A model generated the notes under the pieces. The model did no database searches. It was not told where the DNA came from and saw only the letters and a program-made list of their open reading frames with translations. A program made the translations under genes and the position numbers. 64,000 nucleotides of DNA from Mycteria americana (Eukaryota; Chordata; Aves; Ciconiiformes; Ciconiidae), in NCBI RefSeq assembly GCF_035582795.1, contig NC_134373.1, positions 41,957,173-42,021,172 of the forward strand, in the 5' to 3' direction. Shown piece after piece: positions 25,901-40,100 of this stretch. Numbering within the stretch: position 1 is the first letter of the stretch; each line of letters starts with the position of its first letter.

Positions 25901-28900
25901 CCCAGTGTGACCAGCTGCAAAAGGACCTATGGGGGTGCCTGCTCCAGTTTACCCCAGTGAAGCAAGTCAGGAGAGACCCATACCTGTTTGTACAGCTGTG
26001 CCTCTGCGGGAGCGGGGCTACAGCGGCAGGACAGCAGACCCATTAGCTTCTGCATTTTCCTCATTTTCTTATAGGGTGAAGTGTAAAGAGACGTGGTAAA
26101 ATTGTTCAGCGAATGTGGTTTTCCTCTCCATCCTGGACAACCCAATCTCTTCACACCTCAGCTCCTGTTCCTTTTCTCTGCTGGTCTCGGGCAACGTCCA
26201 ACCCTTCGTCCTGGCTCCCAGGCTCTTGCTTTAGTGTGCTTCACTCTCCTGATTTTTGTTTGTTCCAATTTTATTACCAGAACCAGGGTTTACCTGTTAC
26301 GATGGGCACCGGGCGGTGGTCCCATGAATCTCAGGATCTTGCCCGCCGAGTCTTCCTCTAAGGTCCCAGTGGTCTTCCTGCCCCCTTTTCCTCTTAGCCC
26401 TTTTTTAGGTAGCTTTATTCATGTATGCATTATTTCTGCCATGAGACAAAACGAATGTATGAATATAATTTTGTTATTTTGGGAAAATATCAGCTAGCCA
26501 GGCACCGTAGTTTCAGGGAGATTCACTTTTTCTATCCTTGTGCGCTGTTGTTATTTGAAGCTAACCATGAATCGACACGGTCGATAGCCGACAAGCTCCA
26601 GGTAATTATTTCTGGTGGGTTAACATAACAATTGGAAGCAAAAAATAAACAACCACAAAACAAAACAAAAAACCCCAGCAAAAACCAACCAAAAAATCCT
26701 TTTCTGACATTGCTTACAAATGAACAGGTCTGTTTTTGTGAGAAACCCGGGAGGATGAGAGCCTGGTTTTGTGCTTGCAGCGATTCTAGCGCAACAGTGT
26801 CTACCTCTGTGCAGTATCTTGGTTTACTGTTATTAAGAAAGAACAAATATAAATATATGCATTAGCTTTATGACATGTTAGCAGATAATTAATGATCATG
26901 GGAATGTTTCCCTGTGTCATATAACAACAGTATTTTTGATGAGAAAGTTGCATTATGCCCGTATCCTTGCTTATGCCACTTGTACGCAGTAAAATGGAGG
27001 AATGATTGACAGTGCTTAGCTAGAAGTGAAATGTAGGGAGGGTACAGAGCGTGTATGAAAACCAAATGAAAAATTAAATGCACAAGGAAACTGGTACAAG
27101 AGGGAACGAATATGCCTCTGCTTTAGCCCTGGAGTTTTCTGCCTAGTTAATTGACTTTATAAGCGGTTGCCTCCAAACTGAGCTCTGAACAGCAAAGTGC
27201 TTCCGATCACTTTAGCTTCAGAAAGATGAAGTAAAGCTCGCATTAATTCAGCTATTCAGCTTGCGTTATGAATAGCACGTACCAAGGTGCAGCAGACTGT
27301 ACCGCTCTGGCAGACTCCGTTTCAGCCGGGTTGCAGGGCAAGTTCATCTGTTAATTGTGATGGCATTAACAAGGGCGCCTGACTATTGCAGAGGAGCTTT
27401 CCGTCAAAGCAGAGGGTAAAGAACTTTCTGTAGGAAGGCAGGTATATACCGCTGCTCCGCTTCACGGGCCGCGTACGTGCAGACGCGTACCCGGGAGCAC
27501 CCTGAGGTTTCCGTCTCAGAAACATCCGCTGAAACCCATCGGTGCAGCGTTGGAAGCCTGAAACCGTCACCGGAGTGGTGGCTAAAATGAGGATGGCATT
27601 TTATAGCTTCCCATCATGGTGGAGACGATAATTTTCTTTTAATTGGCTTTTTTTTTCACCAGCAAGTTAGAAGAATAAAGGAATTGCATGGCTTTTTCTG
27701 GGAGGAGAAGTGCCAAATAATTAATTGGCCATTGAATTCAAGTAACACTTGAAAGTCTTGTGAAGCAGAGGGGGAGTTGTTTGTTTTGGGTTATGCTGGG
27801 TTTTGTTTTTCTGGAAAAGGTATTGAAAATCTGAATGAATTAATGATGGTAGTGTTTGTTTACTCCGTGGATTAACTAGACAGCTGAAAGAACACTAATT
27901 AGTCAGTTCTAGTTGGGGTTTCTTTTACATGACCTAAATGATATGTAGCTTTTCTAATGTTTATACCAAATAAAATATGCATTAAAATCAGAGGGATGGC
28001 AGTGGAATAACTTTGAGAAAAGCTTTATGAGAAAAGTATTTGAATTTCAGTATCACATGACGGCAATACAAAATCAGATTAATTTTGCTCTTTTAATGTA
28101 ACTAATTATGGAAATTTCTGCAAAGAGAGATTTCCTGCGAAGTCTATTGTAGTCCTTGTGGAGCAAAGGGTGGCAGTACAAATAAAATAGCGCAAGAGAA
28201 AGGTCTTACTTATTTGATGCACAAACCAGGTTTTGGATACCACCTCTGACTCGGCTAGGTGCGGACGCACACAAACACGAGCTACTTTTTTCTACCAAGA
28301 GAAAAATGAGAATGAGATACTTATCTAAAGGATCATTGTGCGAGGCGTGGGTCGTTGTTCATTAAACTTTATGTAGGTGCCGAAAGCGTATAGCTGGGAG
28401 CGGTCAGCCCATTCCCAATTATTTCCCTGAGGGTTAGCTGCTGCCATCGGCGCGGCGTCTTCTGCAGCTCCGTTTGAGATGTGCTCTTTGGAAATGAGCA
28501 AAAGCAGACGTGTTGTCCTCAAACGTGTCCCCTCCCTTTGTGGCTTGCCGGGATTTTCGATGCCTTGCGCCAACGGGAATTCACGCGTGGGTCGGGAAAT
28601 AAAAAATGGGATGAACTTCGGGTGAACTGCCAGGGCAACGGAGCCCTTCTGCAGCCTAATCTATGTGGGTCTGGGGCTGGAACAATACCACCTGGTGTTC
28701 ATTAACTACTACACAAATATGTTAAATTGTTTGGAGAAAAAACATGGCATTACAGTGTGAATGGGCAAAGCAAGGGAGTTCATTAACATCTCGCCCGTTG
28801 TGAGGAATAGTAACGGCCCAATCCTGTTTACACTGATTTTGGTGAAAAAGCTCCGTTTCTCTTCTGCGAGGGAAAAGCTCAAGTTTTGAATTAGTTCATA

Positions 28901-31900
28901 ACAATAAAATCTCATTTCCACAATACCGTGTTTTCAGGGCTGATCGCTCAACTTCTACAAAGCTCGCTTTGGGTCGATGCCGAGCAGTCTGTGACTCGGT
29001 GCCTAATCTAGCATGTCAAATGTGCGGGGTGATGTCCGAGAAGAACTGTCACAAATCGCTCGGGAGAGCTGAGGGGGAAGGCAGCAGCAGAGCGAGGACA
29101 CAATAGTGCAGATTGATGTATGGTTTTATTAAAGCACAGTTTGTTGCATGACGGGCAAGCGTTTCGGCTCACTCTTTTAACGTCTTCTGCAGTGTTTAAT
29201 ACAAGAAGTTTCTTGTTGTCGATACTTTTGGTACAAAAATGCTGGAAATACTTGCAGGAAAGTGGAAAAAAATAAGTTTTTTGAAGAGCGCTTGAAGATG
29301 CGCTTTTCACCAATTAGATTTTGGGATGTCACGAAGCTGTTTTTTTGATTCGGCCCAAGCATGCTTGGTTAATTGGGTAGAACTCATTTTTGTAATCAGA
29401 AGGGTTCGGTGCTTTGGCTCTTTGCTTTGGTCTCTCCCCAATTATTCTGTGTAACAGTCTCCTTTCACAGCCAGAGCCACAATCCTGCCCATTCGAAAAT
29501 GACGGGTTTGTTTGGAGACCTTTTTCCACAAAATCCTACCAACCCTCTCTTGCAATTTTTTACGTCCTGAAATGTTTGTTGCTGTAGCACAAATAGACTG
29601 TTCTGTGAGCTTCGTTCCTTTGATCCTTTAGAACTACTGAGTTTGTGCTGATGATCTTCCTGGTCTCTAGACTGTCCCAATTTTCTAGACTTAATAAAAA
29701 TGTAACCTTAAAAGCTTAGCGGACCATCTCATTCTTTTAAAACTGCTGTGTATATATATGTGCTAGCCTGGTACATAGACTAGAAAACTATTTTATTGAC
29801 GAGTTTCATGTCTTGGTTGCAGATGAGGTCATTTGCCAGCTATCTCTTCGTAAGCATGGGATACGTTCTCCTGGGGTTTTTTATTTCACTTGTCTTTTTG
29901 GCATCTCTTATTCTTTGGCTACATTTTGTTTGGTAACGTGTTGCAGTATCTTTCCCTTTTTCCTAGCAGTTGCATTGCAGAGTCGTAGGGTCAGTGCTTC
30001 CCGGTGTTTTAAGTGCAATGCTCTTACGTATTGGGTTAAATGTAAATAGGAAAGATGGCCTAGGATGATCCCAATTGCTGTTGCCATACCGAGCCTCACT
30101 AAAATTTAATTTACTGCATAGGCTCAGGACCTCGTTTTCCTTTTCCCTGGGAGAGCATCACCACCCTGCCCGCTGCCCGCACCGTTTCACCGTGAGGCCG
30201 CCAACCCTGGACCGCAGTCGCAGCCTCCCCGCCCGAAAAACCCTTCCCCGGGTGCCCTGGGGCCGGCTGCGCAGAGCCCTGCACCTCCTTTTTCTATGAG
30301 ACTTTCACAAGGAGCGGAAAGGAGCCGTATGCAACGTGTGGTCCGCACAAATAGCGTCCCTGCCTTGGAGAGAGGAGCCCTTTCGGTGGCCCCGGTGAAC
30401 TTAAATCTTTATTTAGGAAATAATTTACCCCCCTCTCTTCCCCTTTGCAGAGGGGCCCGGCCACTGGAACTCAACGCATGTTTTTTGGCTTCTTATTAGC
30501 AGGAAAATCCCAGGATTTCTGTGCTCACGCATGGTTTCCTTATCCTCTGTCCGCGTGGAGCCGGGCTGTCTGGGGGCTCCCGGCACATTGAGGTCAGCCC
30601 ATGTGCCGAGGGACACGGGAGGGGCGAGCACCGGCTTCCGAGCTTCCCGAAGTGATCCAAATCCTGATCTTGTGCATCCCGTTGAGTTCAGGGCTTGCTG
30701 CCCCTGCTGCCTCGATTGCATGCCATGCAAAAACCTGGGGGATAGGGCTTGAAATGATTTATTAGATCATCCACGTCCATCTTGTTGCTAATCCAGAAGT
30801 GTTCAGAGTCACAGTCTTGAATATTACGTGTAATTTAAAAAAACTAGTGGTGTCCCTGCACCACTGTGTGTTATATATGGTGGTGTGAAATGGGGATGAG
30901 TTATGTCTAACTTTGAATATCTTGCTTTCTCAGTTTGCCAATTAATTTGCATAAATTGTATTTTCTCATATGAACATCATGGCCTGCCTGAATTTTAAGC
31001 TAACTTTTTTCCTGTCGTTTATGCCAAATATTAAGTCTCTGAAATACTCAAGTGAAATATATCTGTTTCATCTCTCCTCTGTGTTTATCATGAACCCGAA
31101 CTATCCCCTGGGGATGCATGAACGTAAGGGACATTTTACTACAACTCATTAAAAGATGAGGGATTTGTAGAGGTCCTAAGAAAAGTTAAGCTTTCCCTAG
31201 TCAGACTGAAAAGATAAATAATACAGGTTGAAAATAGAAGCAATGTGGGACTTCTGAAATAATCGTGAAATCGCATCGTGTTAAAGATTAAATTGCATCT
31301 GAGGGAAGATGGCGTGAGAAGGAACATATTGCACCCCCCTTCACTTCCCCAGGACGTGGGCTTTTAGCTCAATGAACTACAGGCTTTGTAATTAGCAGCA
31401 AGGCGATTAGATCGTCTACGTTTCTGGGAGTAATTTGTGCAGTAATTGCGTTCGATTGTTTAATTACTCATGCTCGCTGTAATTGAGGAGAGGTAGCGAA
31501 CACCTTCACAAGAGCTCCTACAGGTTCCTTAGATAGAAGTTGCATGTGCTTCACTACATCCCATATTAGCAGGAGGGTAACATATATTTAACCATTCCCA
31601 GGGCCAAACCACAAAGAAAATTCTCTAAATGGCAAGAAGCTGGATTTGAAGGCGATTCAAATGAATTCCATTTTTTGTTCAAAATCTTCCTGATGTTTTT
31701 GGTAGGAGCCAAAAGGCAGGAAATAAACAGAATAGACCAAAAAAAAAAAGAGGTTAATAATTCAGCAGGATAGGGATGGAGGGGGAAAATTGCAATTAGG
31801 GCTGGCAAAGTTGCAAAGTCTCTGGGATTGCTGTTCAGGATCCTGCACAGCTGGTAGATGGGAAAACTTCCATTGCAATTTGGATTTGTCTTTGGACAGT

Positions 31901-34900
31901 GATGACATTACACAGATAGAGATGTGGGGGTTTGTTTTTGAAGCTGTAGAGAGATGCAAATGAATACATATATTATCGTTTCAATAGTGGAAACGCCAAC
32001 CTGTAGCTTTATGTGGGCTGGAAGAAAGGCAGGAGGAAATGTAAAGAACAGTGAATTGACTCTTGCAATTGTTGGGAAAGGCACATTGGTGATGTGCATG
32101 AGGAGGAACTACTGTTGGGTAGACTTTGCATCCAGGAACAGCTCTTCCAGCGTTGCCACACTGGTTGTAGCTCCTTTGACTTGGTTTATCACTGATGAAT
32201 CATCATCATAACGTAGTCGACGGATGGTCCAGCTGACCTTGCGCAGTTCAACTTGCAAGAGCAAATTACTTGAGCTGTGGTTTTTGCAGTTTCTCACAGA
32301 TGTTGCTGCTTTGGCATGCTGTGCTTGATACTTCAGGGCTGATATGTCTACTGCCTGCTGAGAGGGAGCTTTTATTTGCTTTTACTATTTTCTCTGAAGG
32401 AAGTGTTGCTTTAGGGCGCTCCGAGTTGGAGGCTCTTCCAAGTGAAGAGATAAGAGAAAATATCTTCAAGATGAAATGAGGTAGTAAGCTATAAAACTTG
32501 GACACGTGGCCCAGGCAGCGAGGAGGAGATGTAGGAGGAAGGTGGAGCCGAGATGTCAGCAGAAGCACGAAGCTCGTGTGAGACTGGGCAACCTCCATCT
32601 GCATCAGATGTCCAGGGAGAGCCGGGCAATGCTTCATCTCCCGCGGCAGGGAGCGTGTGCTCTACTCACACAAGGAGGAGAACCACAGAAATGCCCACAA
32701 ACCAGGAATTCCTTCATGCCTGGCTTTGGCCAAATGGTTGTACAGGAAGATTTGGTGTCTGATTTTTTTTTTTTCTCCTGAAATGCTGCAACATTTGCTG
32801 CAACCTTGCAGCCGGCAGCAGCCCCTGCTCGTGGCTGTTGGTGAAGACAAGCTAGCAGGTATCTACTGAGCTTGCAAGAGGGACAGGAGGGACAAATACA
32901 TCCTCACAAATAGTGGTCCTCTCCGACAACATGTCTCCCCCAGAACTGGAGGTCTGACGTTTCGCAGCGCCTCTGCTCGAGGGGTCCCTGGTCCTTCCTT
33001 GGAGGACGGGGACCTTCCATTGTCCCCGGCACTGGTGACAGCGAGGACGACATGTCGCCACTCTAATGAGACCTGACAAATGGGCAACTGGGCTACCGCT
33101 TAGGGAATTTAATGGTTAATTTCCATAGCGCCGTGTCAGGGCAAAGGGCAGGAAGAAGTAATCCTGCTGCAGAGCAGGGATGGGGATGCCTTTCCGTCTG
33201 AAAGGTGCTGGTGAAGCTGGAAAGATTGAGTTAACTAGGATTTCTGTGTCAGCGCCCAAGACCTTTTATAAACAGACTGTATGATCTAAATACCATGTGA
33301 CTATTTCCCCTAACCGCAATCCCCTATCAAACTCAGAGTGGGCCATGCCATGTTCTATTAGGTTGGCGCACGCACGCTGCTATGCACGAGAGGCCACTGC
33401 GTCTGGAAAGGAGCCGAGTTAATTCAGAAGGAAAAAAATGCGTGCCCGTACGCTGGAGAACAAGTCTGCTCCGCGAGCAGCAGTGTAGCACTGTAGTCGC
33501 TGATATGTCGGCAATCACGGTTTGAAAAAATATTTTTGTACAACGTTTGGCGGTTTTGGCTGAAAGCCATGGACTGAAAGGGGCTTGTGAGCGAAAGAAA
33601 AAGTCTCCATGCCCTTGATGAAGCTTCTTAGGGCTTATAGGCTTCATGAAGAGAAGTCGTCTCTGCAGAAAATGTCATTTTGGAGGATTTGGGGGAAAAA
33701 AGTGTAACTGAAAACAATTTTTTGTCAAACGTCTGCAGGTTTTAAGACAGTGCATCCATACATATATACCCTTCCTTTAAAAACAAAAAAGTGATTACAT
33801 TTTATTTTTATGTGTGGGTGTAGAAACAGAGAGAACGAGTGTGTTCACAGAATTACTGTGCTGAACAGTAATTATTGAATATGTTTGGTTTTATTCAAAA
33901 TAGTTTTTGATATTCCACTCTCTGTGAAATATCAGTATTACCTCAAACATCAACGAATATTTTCTCAATCGGATGGAGTATATATGTACACGTATTTTGC
34001 CCCCTGTGCAAGACAGAACTATGTGTACCCATGGGTAGATACTCAGAGTATTTGTGAAATATTGAGTGCTCAGGTTCCTGGCAGTAGGTACTTCAGATTT
34101 ATCTATTTTTATACTGTCTATGCGTGTATGAAACGACCCGGTAGAACATGCTTGCTGTGAAGAGCAGTGTCTCTAACGGTGGCGGGCGTTTTGTTCAATA
34201 AATACTTTCTACTTCAGTAACTGCCGTAGTTCAGAACAGTGGCCAGCCTGGCCTTGCTCTGGTCCGCTCAGAATTATTTTGTAACACAGAGGGGTTTTTT
34301 TAAAATTTTAATTCCTTACCTATAATTAAACCTGTTTCAAACATATAAAATAGAGGTGGGGAAGTGAATTCTATATATTTATTTGTGGTTCTTGCAACTC
34401 ATTAGAAGTGGTGTTGGCAATTAAGCTACTTGTAATTACAAGAGGCACGATGTGAGTATTTTTAGCGTGCAGCTGGAGGATTTCTGCCACCCTTTCGGGC
34501 CGGACTAACAGCCGCTTGTCTTCTGAATCTGACGCCGAGGCAAGTACTAACAGCTACACGCAGACATTTGGAGATGGGCTGAGTTAAGCAATTCGCCCCA
34601 TAAAAGGGAGCACGTATAGAGAGGGAAGACTGGTGTCCTCAACTGGAAGACTTTGATCAGCACTGTAAATGCAAGTAGGGTTTGTGATTACGATGAGAAA
34701 ACCCAACAAATTCATTTCTTCTTATACTTGGGAGGAATTCTTGCCATTATTTTAATCTTGCTATGTTTTAACTTAAAATCTTGCTATTTTTCCTTCATGT
34801 TGATAACATATGTTAATCGTAGGTTGCTGCTGAGAGTTGTGTTGAGCTCTCTTTGGGAAGGGGGTCCTAATTTTTTTTGTACTATAACGCAGGATTGCTG

Positions 34901-37022
34901 CTGAGGCCGTGTGAACCGATCAAGAGTTTCACTGCGAACTGCTGATTTCTTGAAATGAAAAATGGGGCTTGTAAAATCTGCCTTGTTTTGTTTGGGATAA
35001 AAAAATAATCCAAAAATCCCTCTCTCCTCCAAATTATCCTAACAGTATGAATATTAAGCAATTTCCACGTGTGAAACCCAGTTGCCGTTGAGTAGCTCTG
35101 GTCAAGCAGCGAGCGGAGAGGCTGATGTGTGCGCGGGGATGGACGGGTCTCCTCTTGGGTAGGAAAGGACAGACTCAGCTCAGGAGTCCCAACACATCTT
35201 GTTTCCTCGTGCTGAGCATCGCCTGTGACTTGTGTGACGTACAGATACATGCCCCGAAAGCAAACTCTCCCGCACGGGAGCGTGTCTACCCGGTGACGTT
35301 GCTTGTGCAGCTGATGGCTCCTGTTGTCCTCAGCTCAGCACCGTCAGGACAGCATCACCATTTGGCCAGCTCAGCTCCAAGTCCGTGTGTATTTAGCCAC
35401 GAGGAACCCAAAAATGTGACTAGTCCTAAATCCACGCACGTACCCGGCTCCCTCACCGAGGTGGGCTCCAGCTGGCTTTGCTGGGGGCTCGTCCTCCAGA
35501 CCCCACAGAGCTGCTGCTCCCATTTCTTTTGTCTCTCACGTGGTTGGGAGAGGTTGTTTTATTTCCTTTCTGCTTCTAATCAGGATTTCATTTTCCCCTG
35601 GCTGATACACATCTGTGGAGTAAACCCAATGGAAATCGGCATTTCCCTCTTTGTAAGGTTAAAACAACAAAGTTTGATGCACCACACTCTGTGTTATCTG
35701 TTTCCCTCACTATTTTTATGGATTTCACAGTGTTTTAATAAAAAGGCTGTTTTCAGATAAGAGCCAAGGATAATGACAGCCCCCGCCACGGCCATCGTGC
35801 TAGTCCTGTGTGGGTCTCTGCTGCAAGACAAACACTTGGAGGCAGAGGTGGAAGGTTACATCGCGGCCCGTGGAACATCTTTCCTGGAAAAAAAAAAAAA
35901 AAACAAACCCTCAAAAATTGATTTATTAAATAACAGCTACCACACTTTGAAAGTTGCTTAGGACATAGCTGGGTATTGTAGATCTCTTGGTGGAAAAAAA
36001 AAACCCCAACCCTGTGCTGGATGGATGCCAGCGGCCAGGGGAAACCGAGCGGCTCCTGCCTGGCTCGGCAGCTGCGTCCTCTCGGGGCTTTCCGGTCCCG
36101 CTTGGTTTCTGAGGCAGGTTTTCATCATTTTTAAGGAATTGTAATAATATGAGCTGCGTATTGAACGATGCATTAGCGTTGTCTGTTCCTGGAGGGCTCC
36201 CCACAGCCTGGGCACAGGGATTGGGATGCTCCTGAAAGCTGCTGGGTTTTGGGATGGCTTCACGGGCGGTACCGCGGCAGGTATTTGTTTCTGCTGAAGT
36301 TAGTTCCCTTCATTCAGGGATGTGGGAAAAATACTCTGCATCGTTTGCCACAGAGGGAATAAGACCCTTCGGAGCACGGATGAGGAAAATGCAATAATCA
36401 TTTTATGTTATTAACAGCAGCCAGCTGAGGTTAGAGACAACCTGCAGCAGCTGGAGCTCCCCGCCTTTCCTGAGATATGTGGAAAGTAATGTGGAGCTTC
36501 TGGTTTGCCGAAAAGGTGCATTTTTGAAGGGTGTGAGCCTGTGTTGGAGTGTGGGTGTGGGAGACCCATTGCTGCTCCCCTGGGCATCCCGACAGGTCTC
36601 CAGCTACCCTGTTTCCTTTCTTCCCGGTCTACTTCTGCAATTTTCCAGTATTCTCTAAAAGAAGCAGTTAAATCCAATTGCAGTGCAGTCTCCGATGACT
36701 TTATCAACATCCTACGGAGGTTTTTGAAAACCAGTCGCCGACCGGTGAAAGCGTAAACGGTGACAAACCCGACCGCCCTTCCCCTTGGCTCCCGTTTGCA
36801 GCTCTCTGGCTGGGAGCGGGTTTGCCCCAGTCCTTTTCCCAGGCGGTGCCAGGGATGTCACCGAGCGAATGTAACGACACCGCTGCCTGCCCCTGCGGGA
36901 GGGCAGCTGAAGGCTCAAGAGAGCATCACGGTTTTGGTGAGGTTGGGTTGCTGGGGGCCGAGGTGGTGGCCGGGCTCCTTGCGGGTTTCCTCTGCTCACC
37001 TCTGTTCTCTGCTGTTGCCCAG
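22998..37022. other. Non-coding, probably LYPD6 first intron or upstream flank
   Basis: No convincing exon or known repeat was recognised. An A/C-rich low-complexity stretch is at 26636-26698. GC-richer patches lie at 30120-30660 and 36720-37020, the latter abutting the first LYPD6 coding exon. Two longish + strand ORFs at 25165-25446 and 25633-26046 and a 211-codon ORF at 35125-35760 have no recognisable motifs. The last bases, a pyrimidine-rich run ending CCCAG at 37022, make a good splice acceptor directly before the LYPD6 start-codon exon. Confidence 0.5.
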
Positions 37023-37065
37023 GTGAGGTTTTTCGGCCACCGCATGCGTACGGCTTTGCCCGGCG
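37023..37065 (+). other. LYPD6: LYPD6 5' UTR part of the start-codon exon
   Basis: A pyrimidine-rich tract ending in CCCAG at 37022 makes a strong acceptor 43 bases before the ATG, so the start-codon exon is probably not the first exon. An ATG at 37044 in a weak context (C at -3, C at +4) opens an out-of-frame ORF overlapping the main start. The main ATG at 37066 has G at -3 and G at +4, a strong Kozak context. The acceptor is inferred from sequence alone; transcription could also start within the GC-rich DNA just upstream. Confidence 0.55.
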
Positions 37066-37183
37066 ATGGCCTCGCAGCCCACGCCGGCGTGGGTGCTGCT
37101 GCTCAGCCTGCTGGCCAGCTGCCTGCCAGCCGTGCAGCCCAGGGACTTCACCGTGAAGGACATCGTCTACCTCCACCCTTCCA
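37066..37183 (+). CDS. LYPD6: LYPD6 coding exon 1: signal peptide and mature N-terminus
   Basis: This exon encodes residues 1-39 and the first base of codon 40. It holds the signal peptide and the conserved [14 protein letters not shown] segment found just before the Ly6 domain in LYPD6. The donor is GTAAGC at 37184. The start was chosen by homology to the human N-terminus, the strong Kozak context and the immediately following signal peptide. Confidence 0.95.
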
Positions 37184-40100
37184 GTAAGCCACCTTTGCGC
37201 GGGCTGCAAAGCCACGGCCGGCCGTGGCATGGGGGTAAGGACGAGGGCGAACGTGTGTTAAGGCAGCAGAAACGTTGGGGTTGAGCTGAATGCTGAGCAA
37301 AGATTAAATAAATATCCCCAGTGCTCATAAAACTAGTTGATATAAAACCAGACCGTTGCTTCCCACAGGGATTAAAGGACAGATGGGGTTACGGGCAGTT
37401 GCTGAGCATGTCAGGAGCTTTTTGTTCACCATTTTCTGTTCCTCAGTGATCTCTCTGGCCGTAAGACCAAGCCCCACGGCCAGGCAGTTTGCCCAAGCAC
37501 ATCAATAGCTGTGAGCAAGGGCCAAACACAACCATTTGCAGCCGTGGCACCACCCAAGCAATGCTATAGCAAAGTTATGCATCTTTACGCCTTCCGTGGA
37601 CTCTCCTTTCACTAGTCTGTTCACTTCCTCAGACACAAACTTGTTTAATTCTAGAAGAAGACAGCTGTGCCTTCCATGTAGTCCCAGAGAAAACTCACCG
37701 CCTTTCTGAATTTGGCTGAAAATTCTGTACAAGGAAGATGAAATTCCTGGTTTATGCCGTAACCACGACCTGCTAGAGGTCCAGGGTGAGAGGGTTGAAT
37801 TTAATTAGTGCTGTTGTGTTGTCCCACCCCAAGCTGTTGCTTGAGGGCAGCACCAGCCCCACCAGAGATGCTCCCACCAGAGATGCTTACCCAGAAGAGC
37901 CTGGGGAAACAAGCAGTGAAAGCCTCTTGCTTCACCTCTCGTACCGAACGGGGTCTGGCCCAGAGCCGGTGGGCAAGGGGAGGAGGTGAAGAGGAGGGAG
38001 AGAAGTGGCCTGCCAGGCTGCGGAGGTTCAGCTTACTTCGCCCCGTGGAGATAAACGTGACCCGTTCACCATTTGGCTTCTGAGAAGGTGGCAGCATCTT
38101 GAAGATGTATTGAATGTGCTACAGAAGCCTTGCCAGGAGACCACTTAAGAAGTTACGCTCTTCGTTGGGCGAGATAAATTAGGATGGAGTCTGCTGTTAA
38201 AAACTGGAGGTTCAGCAAATTGATTTTTCTTTCCTTTGGGGAGATCAGCCTGCCTTCGGAAGGGGTAGCTCGTTTCCTCGGTGGGAACAGTTTCCAGAAG
38301 TATTTTAATCCATCTGATATGTTGTTATCAGCACTGATAAAGTAGCAGTATTGGATGTGAGCTCTGATACCAAGAGAATAAGCACTCCTTGCTCACATTA
38401 ACTCCCTTTGAAGTCAGCAGTGGGCACTTTTGCTAGGTAAACACGGCTGAACTGAGTCCTTATTGAATCTCCGTGTGCCTTTCCCGCATTGCTATTTGGT
38501 GATAGGATTTTTACAAATCAGGACCAACTTGATGAAGTTGACAGGTATACTTGTAGAAAGATATGTCTGAAGAGAACAAACGCTGCTGTGTGCCTCTGAC
38601 AAGCGTGGTAGAACCAGATTAATTGGCTCATTTTAACTGAATATTGTCTATTCCTTTCAGCCACACCGTATCCTCACGGATTTAAATGTTTCACCTGCGA
38701 AAAGGCAGCAGATAATTACGAATGCAACCGATGGGCTCCGGATGTCTATTGTCCCAGAGGTAACCACCTGCATGCTAGCGTTTAATTTAAACCCACCTTA
38801 CGACAACCGCTCGGTCCCCGCCGCAGGGACAGCCCTGGGCCCCCATTATTCCTCACGGGTTCTCGGGTGCTGGTGATTGCTGCTCCCGCTTGTAAGCCTC
38901 CTCAACAAGAAAGATGTGTAAGCGATACGAGTAATCCTTTAAGCTTTTCTGTCTCTGCGGTGGATGAAGTTTAGGACTTTCATCTACTCCCCGTACTCCT
39001 CTAGGTCAGCTGGAAATTAAATCAGGCTGATGTTTATTTCAGGGCTGTATTTCTCTGACTGGTGAGTACGGGACCGGTTCTTGCTTTGTTCGCTTCCCTC
39101 CCTTATGGCGCAAGCCCGCACTTCAGGGCAGCTGAGACGGCCTCTTTTCAGCCGGCATCAAGATATTTTCAATATTTTGGGCTCCTAACTCCCATCGGAG
39201 TCTGAAGTTGGGAACAACTCAGAAAGAGCTTTGGGATCCAGGCACCCAAATATCAGATCCCGGTATCAGTGAGACCCTCAGATCTCCTCCCCCTCCCTTA
39301 CCGCTTCTCTTTTTGAGGCACTCACAAGCATTAAGGTTGTCCACGGCCCCTGACGAAGCCCTGGACACGGGCTGGACGTGGACCGTGTCCTCACCAGCGT
39401 GGGCACCACGTGTGGGCAGGAGGCAGCTGCCACGGCAGCCGGGGCCGCGCGGGCAGAGGGATGCTGCCGGGGCTCACCGCTTCCCCGGTCCTTTCCGTAG
39501 GCTCGGCAGTGCTGTTCAGCATCCATCCGGAATGTCTGTGGTCTGTTGTGGGACATTACAAGTGCCATCAGAAAATATTTATTTTGGAAAGAGAAAGACC
39601 GTAACCGGCACTGCAGGGAGGAACCAGCTGTTTTTGCAGCCTGTGTCAGAGCGCGTTATCTGTCGCAGAATTTATTTGCTTTGAGCTCAAATCGGCACAA
39701 CATCAACAACAATAAAAGAGATCGGGCTGGCTGGCATCAGATGAGACCAATATTCATGGACGCTCCCTGCTTTGACAGGAGTAGGTGGTCTTTAAATGAC
39801 CAAGGACGGTGTTACCCACGGTACAAGGAGAGAGGCGTGACTCCAAGGTCTGCCTTTAGTGACAACCAGCAGAAATGACTCGACCCCCCAAAAGTGCTAA
39901 CCTGCAAAGAGGAGTTAGTACTTAATAGCTGTTTAGGGGAGGGGACAAGCATGCTTTGGTGCATCTGTAACTCATCAGCTGTGTTCAGCCAGGCCGGAGC
40001 TGCTCGTTACGGTCACCAGCCCTCCTGCCTGCCGGTACAAACACCCACTGTTGGTGAAGTAAGGCTGGGGTTTTAGCCAGGAGAAGGGGCTAGCTGGAAA

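Noticed and set aside
25165-26046. Two consecutive + strand ORFs of 93 and 137 codons
   Set aside because: Stops separate them, no known domain or retroelement motif is visible, and they do not join by obvious splice sites.
33357-33372. TTAGGTTGGCGCA resembling the terminal repeat of mariner elements
   Set aside because: Only about a dozen bases match, there is no opposite terminal repeat, and no transposase-like sequence follows.
35125-35760. 211-codon + strand ORF
   Set aside because: No recognisable domain, no supporting splice or promoter signals, and mixed low-complexity composition; most likely chance.
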